Positions 24,926-32,104 of a stretch of DNA of 32,104 nt are shown here, piece after piece. Within the stretch, counting starts at the first letter, position 1; every line of letters begins with the position of its first letter. The notes below the pieces were generated by a model. It was not told the origin of the DNA and searched no databases. It was given only the letters and a program-made list of their open reading frames with translations. The DNA lies in NCBI GenBank assembly GCA_904419295.1, contig CAJFRA010000025.1, positions 1-32,104 of the forward strand. The letters are read 5' to 3'. The DNA is from Candidatus Pseudobutyricicoccus lothianensis (GTDB lineage Bacteria > Bacillota > Clostridia > Oscillospirales > Butyricicoccaceae). The translations under genes and the position numbers were made by a program.

Positions 24926-25000
24926 GACCTGATATTTTTTGTCGGGGGAAGAATTGAAATAATTACAGTATGAGCGCTTTGCACGATGGGGTGCAAAGCG
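24926..25000 (+). ncRNA. Putative crRNA-like leader RNA: decayed CRISPR repeat, short pseudo-spacer, hairpin
   Basis: From the predicted start, the leader first resembles the end of the array leader (CTGATATTTTTTGTCG against CTGATTTTGCTGTCG). It then has a pseudo-repeat at 24941-24960. This equals the last 20 bases of the array repeat at 16 of 20 positions, and its final ten, GAATTGAAAT, are identical. The repeat's left stem arm and loop are missing. Next comes a 14-base pseudo-spacer (24961-24974), then a hairpin CGCTTTGCAC-N6-GTGCAAAGCG (24975-25000), directly before the cas5c ribosome site. The pseudo-spacer matches the opposite strand of the promoter at 24925-24915 except at position 6. 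This layout fits a Cas-regulating guide RNA; processing and function are inference. Confidence 0.6.
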
Positions 25001-25018
25001 AAAAAGGAGGGTTTGATT

Positions 25019-25669
25019 TTGGAAGTATGTGTGGAATTTTGGGGGGATCTTGCCTGCTTTTCTCCGCCCTATGAGAAGGTGGAGCGCCTGTCTTATCCCT
25101 TTCCGACACCGTCTGCCGCCAGAGGAATGTTATCTTCTATTTATTGCAAAAGAACAGAATTTTACTGGCAGATCACCCGCATTGAGGTACTGTCTCCCAT
25201 CCATTACATCAGCTTTAAGCGAAACGAGGTGAAGGAGACCGTTTCCGATAAGCCGATCAATACCGATGACTGCCGTACCCAACGGCAGACCATGGCGCTG
25301 CGGGATGTGCGTTACCGCATTACCGCCGCTATCTGCCCTCGGCCTGATTATGCCGGCAGCGAGGAGTCGCTCTATCAGCAAGCTTTGCGCAGGATTCGGG
25401 GAGGGAAGTGTTTTATGCAGCCCTGCCTGGGCCTTCGGGAATTTGCCGCCTATTTTGAGGAAAGCGACGGCAGCCGCCCGCCCATTTCGGAAGATTACGA
25501 TGCAGGGCTGATGGTTTACGATGTATTTGATCTCCACGATTTTGCCCTTCGGAAAAAGGCCCGCCCCCGGCTATCCCTTTTTCATGCTGTGATGAAGCAA
25601 GGTGTGGTTGAAGTGCCGCCCTATGACGATTCATGTGTGTTGAAAACGGGAGGGAAAAGCCGATGTTGA
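25019..25669 (+). CDS. cas5c: Type I-C Cascade subunit and crRNA-processing endonuclease Cas5c (Cas5d)
   Basis: In type I-C systems, which lack Cas6, Cas5 cuts the pre-crRNA at the base of the repeat hairpin and stays bound to the 5' handle. Seen: FWGDLACFSPPYEKVERLSYPFPTPSAARGMLSSIY, the family's N-terminal signature, and the RRNEV-like block FKRNEVKE. 216 residues. The start is TTG at 25019 with AAGGAGG 8 bases before it; an in-frame ATG at 24986 lies inside the hairpin loop and has no ribosome site. First gene of the Cascade operon; its end overlaps cas8c by 7 bases. The TTG start and the upstream hairpin suggest limited translation. Confidence 0.93.
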   Translation: MEVCVEFWGDLACFSPPYEKVERLSYPFPTPSAARGMLSSIYCKRTEFYWQITRIEVLSPIHYISFKRNEVKETVSDKPINTDDCRTQRQTMALRDVRYRITAAICPRPDYAGSEESLYQQALRRIRGGKCFMQPCLGLREFAAYFEESDGSRPPISEDYDAGLMVYDVFDLHDFALRKKARPRLSLFHAVMKQGVVEVPPYDDSCVLKTGGKSRC

Positions 25670-27465
25670 AAGAACTGTATGACTGTGCCCAACGGATGGG
25701 TTGGGCATTGCCGCTTGGCTATACGGAGAAGACCATCCAAGCCTTTTTGTGCCTCACAGAGGATGGGGATTTTGTGGGCGTGCGGATGGACGGAGTGCAT
25801 CCATTTCGTTGCCCTGATATTGGAAGCCTTGCCAACGGGACCCATAAGAGCAATTTGCTCGTGGAAAAGTGCAGTGTGATTTTTCCGCCGGAGCCCTCGG
25901 CGAAAAGCCGGTTTTTCCGGGAGGGACTGAAAGCGCTGGCAAAGGTGGAACCTCTGGCAGAAGTCTGCTGCAAAGCCTTGGAGGACGCTTCGTGCTGTGA
26001 GCATATGATTGCTGCGCTGGAACAGCACAAAGTCAAACCTGCAGATCGGATCTCTTTTATGGTGGAAAACACCTATTTGGTGGAATGCCCCACAGTGGAA
26101 ACGTGGTGGCAGACCTACCGGCAGCAGTTCCAAAAGCCCGCCAAAGGGGATGAGCTTTCCCTGTGCCTGATCACCGGACGGCCCACCTCTCCAATGGCTA
26201 CAGTGCCCAAAAACACCGGCCTCCGGGTGGTAGGAGGTCATTCCAGCGGAGATGCCTTGATCTGCTTTGACAAACCGGCCTTTTGTTCCTATGGGCTGAA
26301 AAAGAGCGCCAACGCCCCGGTCTCAGAGGAAGCCTTTGCCCAGGTGCGGGTCGCGCTGGACAACTTGCTGGAAGATGCCCCCGTTCTGGCGGGGATGAAG
26401 TTCGTCCACTGGTACGATAAGCCTTTGCCAAAGCAAGAGCCGGATATTCTCCTCCCCATTTTTGGCAGTTTGAAGCCGGAAGAAGAGGACGAGGAGGACG
26501 AAGAAGAGAGAAGCGATGAGACGGAAGAAGAGGCAACGGTGATGCAGCAAGCCCGGCGAGATGCCGACATGCTGGTGCGGTCAGTGCGAAGCGGACAAGC
26601 TGTGACCGATCTTCCTGATCGCTATTATATTTTGCTGCTCAGCGGAGTGAGCGGCCGGGTAATGGTCCGCCAGTTTGCCCAGGGGCCCTATGAAGACCTG
26701 AAAAAGAACTTGGATCAGTGGTATGCTGATTTGCAGCTGAGGAATCCAGGCGGCACAGGGAATTTGAAACCGGCAAAGCTGGCAGCCCGGTTGATACGCT
26801 TGTTAAAGTGCCAGAATTCCGATAAACAGGTATTTAAACGGCTGAAAGATGAACTGCCTGGTTTGACCGCTCCCATTCTGCATGCAATTCTTCATGGAAC
26901 AGGGCTTCCAGATCCTGTTGCCGTCCGTTCGTTGCGATTCATACGCTCACAAATGCTCACAAAAGAGCCGGATCGTTATGGATCACTGGTCCCAGACCCC
27001 ATCGCCTGCCAGTGGCTGAAGGTTTGGCTGATTCGAAATCACAAGGAGGAGGATCTTATGCCGGAATACAACCCCAAACACCCCAGCCCCGCCTATCACA
27101 TTGGCGCCATGGTGGCGGTCTATGCAGCGCTGCAGCAAAAGGCGTATCCCGACGTGAATGTCACCGTGGTACAGCGCTTTTTTGCTTCGGCACAGCAGAC
27201 CCCGGCGCTGGTGTTGGGAAGACTGGCCAAAATGTCTACCCATTACCTGGCAAAGTTGGAAAGCAAACAGTTGGTGCAGGAATATGAATCCCACCTTGCG
27301 AAAGTCAGTGCCCGCATCGGTGATACCATTCCCACTGTGCTGGCTTTGCCGGAGCAGTCCTTGTTTGCGTTGGGATATTATCAGATGTATGCTGCGATGC
27401 ATGAGGAACGCCTTCAACAGTATGGAAACAATGCTGTTTCTGCAAATCAAAACAAAGGAGAGTAG
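25663..27465 (+). CDS. cas8c: Type I-C Cascade large subunit Cas8c (Csd1)
   Basis: Large subunit of the I-C effector complex; recognises the PAM and holds the displaced strand. 600 residues, normal for Csd1. Family blocks: LKELYDCAQRMGWALPLGYTEKTIQAFLCL at the N-terminus, KCSVIFPPEPSAKSRFFREG, LCLITGRPTSPMATV and the C-terminal YHIGAMVAVYAALQQKAYP. A very acidic linker (EEDEEDEEERSDETEEEA, about residues 273-292) is notable. ATG at 25663 follows GGGAGGG. The last 135 codons form a separate translation unit for Cas11c. The stop lies 3 bases before cas7c, whose ribosome site is inside the end of this gene. Confidence 0.95.
   Translation: MLKELYDCAQRMGWALPLGYTEKTIQAFLCLTEDGDFVGVRMDGVHPFRCPDIGSLANGTHKSNLLVEKCSVIFPPEPSAKSRFFREGLKALAKVEPLAEVCCKALEDASCCEHMIAALEQHKVKPADRISFMVENTYLVECPTVETWWQTYRQQFQKPAKGDELSLCLITGRPTSPMATVPKNTGLRVVGGHSSGDALICFDKPAFCSYGLKKSANAPVSEEAFAQVRVALDNLLEDAPVLAGMKFVHWYDKPLPKQEPDILLPIFGSLKPEEEDEEDEEERSDETEEEATVMQQARRDADMLVRSVRSGQAVTDLPDRYYILLLSGVSGRVMVRQFAQGPYEDLKKNLDQWYADLQLRNPGGTGNLKPAKLAARLIRLLKCQNSDKQVFKRLKDELPGLTAPILHAILHGTGLPDPVAVRSLRFIRSQMLTKEPDRYGSLVPDPIACQWLKVWLIRNHKEEDLMPEYNPKHPSPAYHIGAMVAVYAALQQKAYPDVNVTVVQRFFASAQQTPALVLGRLAKMSTHYLAKLESKQLVQEYESHLAKVSARIGDTIPTVLALPEQSLFALGYYQMYAAMHEERLQQYGNNAVSANQNKGE
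27058..27465 (+). CDS. cas11c: Internally translated Cascade small subunit Cas11c (within cas8c)
   Basis: Inside cas8c and in the same frame, AAGGAGGAGG sits 5 bases before an ATG at codon 466. This start would give a 135-residue helical protein beginning MPEYNPKHPSPAYHIG. Type I-C systems are known to make their small subunit this way, from the 3' end of cas8. The ribosome site here is one of the strongest in the window, which makes an internal start very likely. The free small subunits would line the Cascade belly beside Cas8c. Gene callers will miss it. Confidence 0.85.
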   Translation: MPEYNPKHPSPAYHIGAMVAVYAALQQKAYPDVNVTVVQRFFASAQQTPALVLGRLAKMSTHYLAKLESKQLVQEYESHLAKVSARIGDTIPTVLALPEQSLFALGYYQMYAAMHEERLQQYGNNAVSANQNKGE

Positions 27466-27468
27466 ATC

Positions 27469-28458
27469 ATGGCTATTCAAAATCGATATGAGTTTCTATA
27501 TTATGTGGCCTGCACCAATGCAAATCCCAACGGTGACCCGGATATGGGCAACACGCCGCGCATGGACCCTCAGACGATGCAGGGATATATCACGGATGTG
27601 GCCACCAAACGGCGTATCCGCAACTATGTGGAAACTGCCTATGGAGACCGGCCTGGCATGGGCATCATGATCCAGCAGGGCACCAACATCAACCGGCATA
27701 TCGCTTCCGCCAAGCGTGCCGCCCAAGTGGAAGAGTGCGCCAAAACCACAGAAGCAGTCTATAAGGGAAGGCAGAAAGCCTGTGAAATGTTCTACGATGT
27801 GCGCACCTTCGGCGCGGTGATGTCCACCGGTCCCAACGCCGGACAGGTGCGGGGGCCGGTCCAAATCACCTTCGGGAAAAGCATGGATCCCATTTTGCCC
27901 CTGGATATTTCCATCACTCGCATGGCCATTGCAGACAGTGTCAAAGGAGAAACGGTGGAAGCCTATTTGGAAGATGAAAAGAAGCGGGATGTAGATGCCC
28001 TGCGCACCATGGGACGCAAGCAGTTGATCCCCTTTGGCCTTTATGAAGTGCGGGGATTTATCAGCGCCAACCTTGCCGCAGAAACCGGCTTTGACCAAGA
28101 AGATCTGCGCATTTTGTTTGAGGCGATTCTCAATATGTATGAACATGACCACTCGGCCAGCAAAGGAGAGATGTCCGTGGTATCTCCGCTGATCCTGTTC
28201 CGGCATGTGGGGACGGACACCGATGAGCGGCAACGCATTCGGCAGGCCAAGTTGGGGTGCGCTCCCGCCCATAAGTTGTTTGAGCTGGTGAAAGTTGCGA
28301 AAAAGCCGGGGGTGGAAGTTCCACGCTCCTACCGCGACTATGATGCGGCCATTGATTTGAAACACATTCCGGAAGGGGTGGAAGTGGGCTTCCAAACCTA
28401 TGCTGGAATTGCCTGGGGCAAACTTCCGGAAGATGAGAACTGGTTCCATGAAGCATGA
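27469..28458 (+). CDS. cas7c: Type I-C Cascade backbone subunit Cas7c (Csd2)
   Basis: The backbone protein that coats the spacer part of the crRNA in several copies. Typical Csd2 blocks: YYVACTNANPNGDPDMGNTPRMDPQTMQGYITDVATKRRIRNYV near the N-terminus, FYDVRTFGAVMSTGPNAGQVRGPVQITFGKSMDPI in the centre, and SPLILFRHVGTD towards the C-terminus. At 329 residues it is somewhat longer than many relatives. AAAGGAG lies before the ATG, across the cas8c stop. It overlaps the cas4 start by 11 bases. Confidence 0.96.
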   Translation: MAIQNRYEFLYYVACTNANPNGDPDMGNTPRMDPQTMQGYITDVATKRRIRNYVETAYGDRPGMGIMIQQGTNINRHIASAKRAAQVEECAKTTEAVYKGRQKACEMFYDVRTFGAVMSTGPNAGQVRGPVQITFGKSMDPILPLDISITRMAIADSVKGETVEAYLEDEKKRDVDALRTMGRKQLIPFGLYEVRGFISANLAAETGFDQEDLRILFEAILNMYEHDHSASKGEMSVVSPLILFRHVGTDTDERQRIRQAKLGCAPAHKLFELVKVAKKPGVEVPRSYRDYDAAIDLKHIPEGVEVGFQTYAGIAWGKLPEDENWFHEA

Positions 28459-29113
28459 TGCGGAATATCTGCCCCTTTCCTATTTGTCGCAGCTGGGATA
28501 TTGCCCCCGAAGAGTGGGGCTATTGCTGAATGAACGACTCTGGCTGGAAAGCGCCGATACGGCAAAAGGGCGCAGGGAACACGAGAGCGTCCATACCCGG
28601 CGGATTGAGCGGCGAGGCCGAGAGCTGAAGCTTTTTGAATACCCGGTTGCTTCCAATGACTTGGGCGTTTCAGGAAAATGTGATTTGATTGAAGCACAGG
28701 AAGATCCTGCAGGCTGCCGGATTCCCGCAGTGGATTTCCCGGTCTTACTCTATCCTGTAGAGTACAAACACGGGAAATTGCGAGATGAGCAGGAATATGA
28801 GATCCAGCTTTGCGCGCAGGCCATGTGCCTAGAGGAGGTGTATCACACCACGATAGCGGAAGGAGCCATCTTTTATATCTCATCCCACCGGCGGCAAAGG
28901 GTGGTGTTGGATGAGCCGCTGCGCCGCCTGGTGCTGGAAACAGCCAAGGAGCTTCACCACATCCGGGAGTCTCTCTCGGTCCCTGCAGCCCGATATTCCG
29001 AAAAATGCAAGCGGTGTTCTTTGCTGGAATACTGCATGCCTGCTGTTGGACATTCGGCCCGGGCATACTGCCAGAAGCTGGCCCAGGAGGCCAAGGAGGT
29101 GGAAACTGTTTGA
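28448..29113 (+). CDS. cas4: CRISPR adaptation nuclease Cas4
   Basis: A RecB-like nuclease with an iron-sulfur cluster that trims new spacers and selects them by PAM together with Cas1-Cas2. 221 residues. Cluster ligands are Cys 19 (GYCPRR) and Cys 187, 190 and 196 (KCKRCSLLEYC). Nuclease residues are in GKCDLIE (Asp) and YPVEYKHGK (Glu-x-Lys), with QLCAQAMCLEE after it. The ATG at 28448 lies inside the end of cas7c; the frame is open further upstream but that would lengthen the overlap. Its stop overlaps cas1 in TTGA. Confidence 0.95.
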   Translation: MKHDAEYLPLSYLSQLGYCPRRVGLLLNERLWLESADTAKGRREHESVHTRRIERRGRELKLFEYPVASNDLGVSGKCDLIEAQEDPAGCRIPAVDFPVLLYPVEYKHGKLRDEQEYEIQLCAQAMCLEEVYHTTIAEGAIFYISSHRRQRVVLDEPLRRLVLETAKELHHIRESLSVPAARYSEKCKRCSLLEYCMPAVGHSARAYCQKLAQEAKEVETV

Positions 29114-30129
29114 AAAAATTGCTCAATACCCTCTATGTCCTCACACCGGACAGCTATTTGTTCTGCCGAAATGAAACCATTGCGGTAAAGATCGGTGGCG
29201 AGGAAAAAACAGCTGTGCCCGCTAAGGACATCGAAGCGATCGTCTGTTTTGGACAGATGACAGTTTCCACGCCACTGCTTCAGTTTTGTGGAGATAGGGG
29301 CATTTCCATCACTTTTTTATCGCCTCACGGCCATTTTTATGGGCGGTTTTACGGTCAGGTCAGCGGCAATGTGCTGCTGCGGAAAAAACAGTATGAGAGC
29401 ATGGCCTGTCCGGATTTTGCAGGTCTGCTGGTCCGGGATATCTTGCTTGGAAAAATCAAAAACAGCAAGACCGTCCTTATGCGCGCTGCACGGAAAAACG
29501 AGGATGCAGCCCAGTCGTTGACCCAGGCATCCAACCATCTCAGCCAGCTGGCGGTTCAGCTGGAATCCTGTGGATCCATCGACTCCATGCGGGGGATTGA
29601 AGGCGCAGCAGCTACCATCTATTTTTCGCAATTTGATTGCATGCTTCATAGTCCTGCCGGGTTCCGGTTTGAAACGCGAAGCCGCAGGCCGCCCGCAAAC
29701 GAAGTGAATGCAGTGCTGTCCTTTGTCTATACATTGCTGACGCGGGAAATTTGCTCTGCACTGGAAACGGTGGGGTTGGATCCGGCAGCGGGGTATCTTC
29801 ATACCCTGCGTCCGGGCAGACCCTCCTTCGCGCTGGATCTCATTGAGGAATTGCGAGCGCCGCTGTGCGATCGGTTCGTGTTGTCGCTGTTCAACTTGGG
29901 ACAGCTGGGGGAAAAAGATTTTGAAAGAGATTTTGAAGCAGTTTTCCTTAATGAGCGCGGCCGACGCACCGTGTTGAGCAGCTGGCAAAAGAGAAAAGGG
30001 GAAACGGTGCAGCATCCTTTCCTCCGGGAAAAGATCCCCATCGGGATGATCCCCTATTCTCAAGCGATGCTGTTTGCTCGGGTTTTGCGGGGAGATTTGG
30101 ATCGATATCCGCCGTTTGTTTGGAGGTAG
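29110..30129 (+). CDS. cas1: CRISPR integrase Cas1
   Basis: The metal-dependent integrase that inserts new spacers at the leader end of the array, as a complex with Cas2. 339 residues from TTG at 29110, which has AAGGAGG 10 bases before it and overlaps the cas4 stop. Catalytic residues: Glu 164 (GIEGAAATIYF), His 231 (YLHTLRPGRPS) and Asp 243 (FALDLIEELR). The N-terminal beta domain begins MKKLLNTLYVLTPDSYLFCRNETIAVKI by family comparison (first codon read as Met). Everything needed for activity is present. Confidence 0.96.
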   Translation: MKKLLNTLYVLTPDSYLFCRNETIAVKIGGEEKTAVPAKDIEAIVCFGQMTVSTPLLQFCGDRGISITFLSPHGHFYGRFYGQVSGNVLLRKKQYESMACPDFAGLLVRDILLGKIKNSKTVLMRAARKNEDAAQSLTQASNHLSQLAVQLESCGSIDSMRGIEGAAATIYFSQFDCMLHSPAGFRFETRSRRPPANEVNAVLSFVYTLLTREICSALETVGLDPAAGYLHTLRPGRPSFALDLIEELRAPLCDRFVLSLFNLGQLGEKDFERDFEAVFLNERGRRTVLSSWQKRKGETVQHPFLREKIPIGMIPYSQAMLFARVLRGDLDRYPPFVWR

Positions 30130-30132
30130 CAT

Positions 30133-30423
30133 ATGCTGTTCGTTATCACATACGATGTGGATACTACCGATGTACAGGGGGCAAAACGCCTGCGGAAGGT
30201 TGCCAAACTGTGCGAACGCAACGGTATGCGGGTGCAGAACTCCGTATTTGAGGTATTGGTGGATGCTGCGCAATGGGTGGTCTTGAAAGAGGAGCTTTCC
30301 AAAACAATTGACCATGAGCACGATTCTATTCGCTGCTATCGCTTGGGGAACTCCTATCAGCATAAGATCGAAACGATGGGACGTACTCCCTTGGTGCAAG
30401 CAGGTGAAGCCTTGCTATTGTGA
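30133..30423 (+). CDS. cas2: CRISPR adaptation protein Cas2
   Basis: A 96-residue ferredoxin-fold protein that bridges two Cas1 dimers during spacer integration. It starts MLFVITYDVDTTDVQGAKRLRKVAKLCERNGMRVQNSVFEV, with the conserved YDV Asp. It follows cas1 by 3 bases; the ribosome site TTTGGAGG spans the cas1 end. Last gene of the operon, with no terminator before the array. Confidence 0.96.
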   Translation: MLFVITYDVDTTDVQGAKRLRKVAKLCERNGMRVQNSVFEVLVDAAQWVVLKEELSKTIDHEHDSIRCYRLGNSYQHKIETMGRTPLVQAGEALLL

Positions 30424-30597
30424 TGGTGCGCCTACCATGCCAATACAGAAAATAGAGGGAGGTAGGCGCAGAAAAACAGAAGAACATGGCCGGGAAATAG
30501 AAGCTTTTTTTACCCATTCGAGCTGTACTTGAGAAAGAATATTAGATATTTGGTAATTTTGCAACAAAACAGATGTGATTATTTGTCTGATTTTGCT
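30424..30597 (+). promoter_or_regulatory. CRISPR leader
   Basis: 174 bases between cas2 and the first repeat, A/T-rich towards the repeat. It should hold the array promoter and the integration signals. The best promoter I see is TTGAGA (30529-30534) with an extended TGGTAATTT about 17 bases on, which is weak. The last bases, CTGATTTTGCT, resemble the sequence before the pseudo-repeat at 24941. No open frame of substance. Confidence 0.75.
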
Positions 30598-32104
30598 GTC
30601 GCCCCTCGCGTAGGGGCGTGAATTGAAATATAGAGCCTGCGGTTGCAGAAATCAATGAATACAGTCGCCCCTCGCGTAGGGGCGTGAATTGAAATTATTG
30701 CGAGAAATTACACGGTCTATTGCGACAAAGTCGCCCCTCGCGTAGGGGCGTGAATTGAAATCATGTGAACATAAGCAGAAACCACGTTGGATTCTCGTCG
30801 CCCCTCGCGTAGGGGCGTGAATTGAAATTTAATTTTCACTTAACTTTTTACAGCGAATGCTTGTCGCCCCTCGCGTAGGGGCGTGAATTGAAATAATACG
30901 ATTAGCAGATTTCTTCGACGTCTCCCTGTCGCCCCTCGCGTAGGGGCGTGAATTGAAATATAGGGGGCGTGCCCCCTAATTTCCGCATTTGTACGGTCGC
31001 CCCTCGCGTAGGGGCGTGAATTGAAATCCGTATGTACGCTTCGTAATTTGGTCTACCCAAATAAGTCGCCCCTCGCGTAGGGGCGTGAATTGAAATAAGT
31101 GCCCAAAAACCAGGAAACCATTGATATTACTGGGTCGCCCCTCGCGTAGGGGCGTGAATTGAAATACTCTTGTCAAGAGTAACAGAACATGCTATGCTGT
31201 CGCCCCTCGCGTAGGGGCGTGAATTGAAATTTGGGAGATCAGTCTAGATGATCTGAAAGCCTTGCTCGTCGCCCCTCGCGTAGGGGCGTGAATTGAAATA
31301 AGGGCCAGGGCGTATACCGGACCGCCAGCAGGGTCGCCCCTCGCGTAGGGGCGTGAATTGAAATAGATCAAGACCATGGAACAGTATTGCAGGTCGATTA
31401 AGTCGCCCCTCGCGTAGGGGCGTGAATTGAAATATCGATTATTTGCCACACCTGTTCGGGATCCCGATCGTCGCCCCTCGCGTAGGGGCGTGAATTGAAA
31501 TTTCTTTGTCGTCCAGCGGCAATTTTCTGGACTATATGGTCGCCCCTCGCGTAGGGGCGTGAATTGAAATGCAGAGATCTTCAAGGATTTGTTTGGAGAG
31601 TCCGAGTCGCCCCTCGCGTAGGGGCGTGAATTGAAATAGCAGGCCCGCCGGATACCGTAGCCCACTTGTCGATGTCGCCCCTCGCGTAGGGGCGTGAATT
31701 GAAATGTTCTTTAGTTTTTCCGGTTCCCACTTGATAGAGAACGGAGGGGTCGCCCCTCGCGTAGGGGCGTGAATTGAAATAACGTGATTGTGGAGAAATG
31801 GAACCGAAGGGAGGCCCAGCCATGGTCGCCCCTCGCGTAGGGGCGTGAATTGAAATAATAATATCCCGGGTGCTGTTCTGGATGGTGTTGCGGGTCGCCC
31901 CTCGCGTAGGGGCGTGAATTGAAATTCCAAGGTAGCTGAGCGGTATACAAAGGCAAATGAGGTCGCCCCTCGCGTAGGGGCGTGAATTGAAATCCTGTCT
32001 GTGCTGCCTGTTGCGGCGGGGCTGCGGGGTCGCCCCTCGCGTAGGGGCGTGAATTGAAATAGCCAACAAAATATCAGCTTCGTCGCCTGCAACCGTCGCC
32101 CCTC
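30598..32104 (+). CRISPR. Type I-C CRISPR array: 22 complete repeats plus a partial one, runs off the window
   Basis: The 32-base repeat starts GTCGCCCCTCGCG and ends GGGGCGTGAATTGAAAT. Bases 3-9 (CGCCCCT) and 15-21 (AGGGGCG) form the hairpin that Cas5c cuts, leaving a handle ending GAATTGAAAT. Most I-C repeats end ATTGAAAC; here every copy ends in T. First repeat 30598-30629; the 22nd is 32029-32060; the 23rd begins at 32095 and is cut by the window edge. All complete copies look identical. Spacer lengths in order: 34, 34, 35, 34, 33, 36, 37, 37, 33, 37, 33, 37, 36, 37, 35, 36, 43, 44, 37, 36, 35, 34. Newest spacers should be at the left. It lies in the same orientation as the cas genes. Confidence 0.99.

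Noticed and set aside
24986..25018. Upstream ATG as the start of cas5c
   Set aside because: It lies in the loop of the hairpin with no ribosome site. The TTG at 25019 has AAGGAGG at 8 bases and fits the family N-terminus.
30976..32092. Long minus-strand open frames across the CRISPR array with repeated FNSRPYARGD and SIHAPTRGAT peptides
   Set aside because: These are translations of the repeat unit in three frames, with spacers in between. The repeat has no stop in those frames, so the frames are an artefact and a known source of false proteins.

Overview
The window looks like the chromosome of a GC-rich, anaerobic, spore-forming member of the Clostridia, probably Oscillospirales. The reasons are a SpoIIID sporulation regulator, hydroxylamine reductase (Hcp) with its clostridial ferredoxin-type partner, Firmicute-like consensus promoters and AGGAGG ribosome sites, and a type I-C CRISPR-Cas locus. 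The taxonomic placement is an inference from gene content.

Layout. 1-600 is a non-coding mosaic of 52-60 bp tandem repeats that runs off the left edge; seven copies of a small hairpin lie in it. 645-2881 (minus) holds a lipoprotein of unknown function and nicotinate phosphoribosyltransferase (pncB). 3033-5777 (plus) is a two-gene unit: a D-aminoacylase-type amidohydrolase and a ROK-family regulator. 5827-8914 is a nitrosative-stress module: hcp and an iron-sulfur protein on the minus strand, and a divergent Crp/Fnr regulator. Its likely operator sits 41.5 bases upstream of the predicted hcp start. 8976-9863 (minus) is an RpiR/MurR-type regulator. It is divergent from two complete, consecutive dipeptide/oligopeptide ABC transporter operons (10148-15832 and 16187-21748). 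Each has the order binding lipoprotein, permease, permease, ATPase, ATPase, and each has a strong hairpin between the binding-protein gene and the first permease gene. Peptide import, the RpiR regulator and the D-aminoacylase could together serve uptake and breakdown of D-amino-acid-containing peptides; that link is an inference.

21950-22204 (minus) is spoIIID. Next to it lies a decayed IS3-family transposase fragment (22345-22578, minus). From 22647 to the right edge is a complete type I-C CRISPR-Cas system: cas3, cas5c, cas8c (with an internal in-frame cas11c start), cas7c, cas4, cas1, cas2, a leader, and an array of 22 complete 32-bp repeats plus a cut-off 23rd.

The most interesting signal is in the gap between cas3 and cas5c. 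A near-consensus promoter is followed by a decayed CRISPR repeat (24941-24960) whose last ten bases equal the crRNA handle end of the array repeat. The bases after it match the promoter's own -10 region on the opposite strand at positions 1-5 and 7-11, with mismatches exactly at positions 6 and 12, the positions a type I Cascade ignores. This looks like a crRNA-like guide by which Cascade would repress its own operon. It is read directly from sequence and untested.
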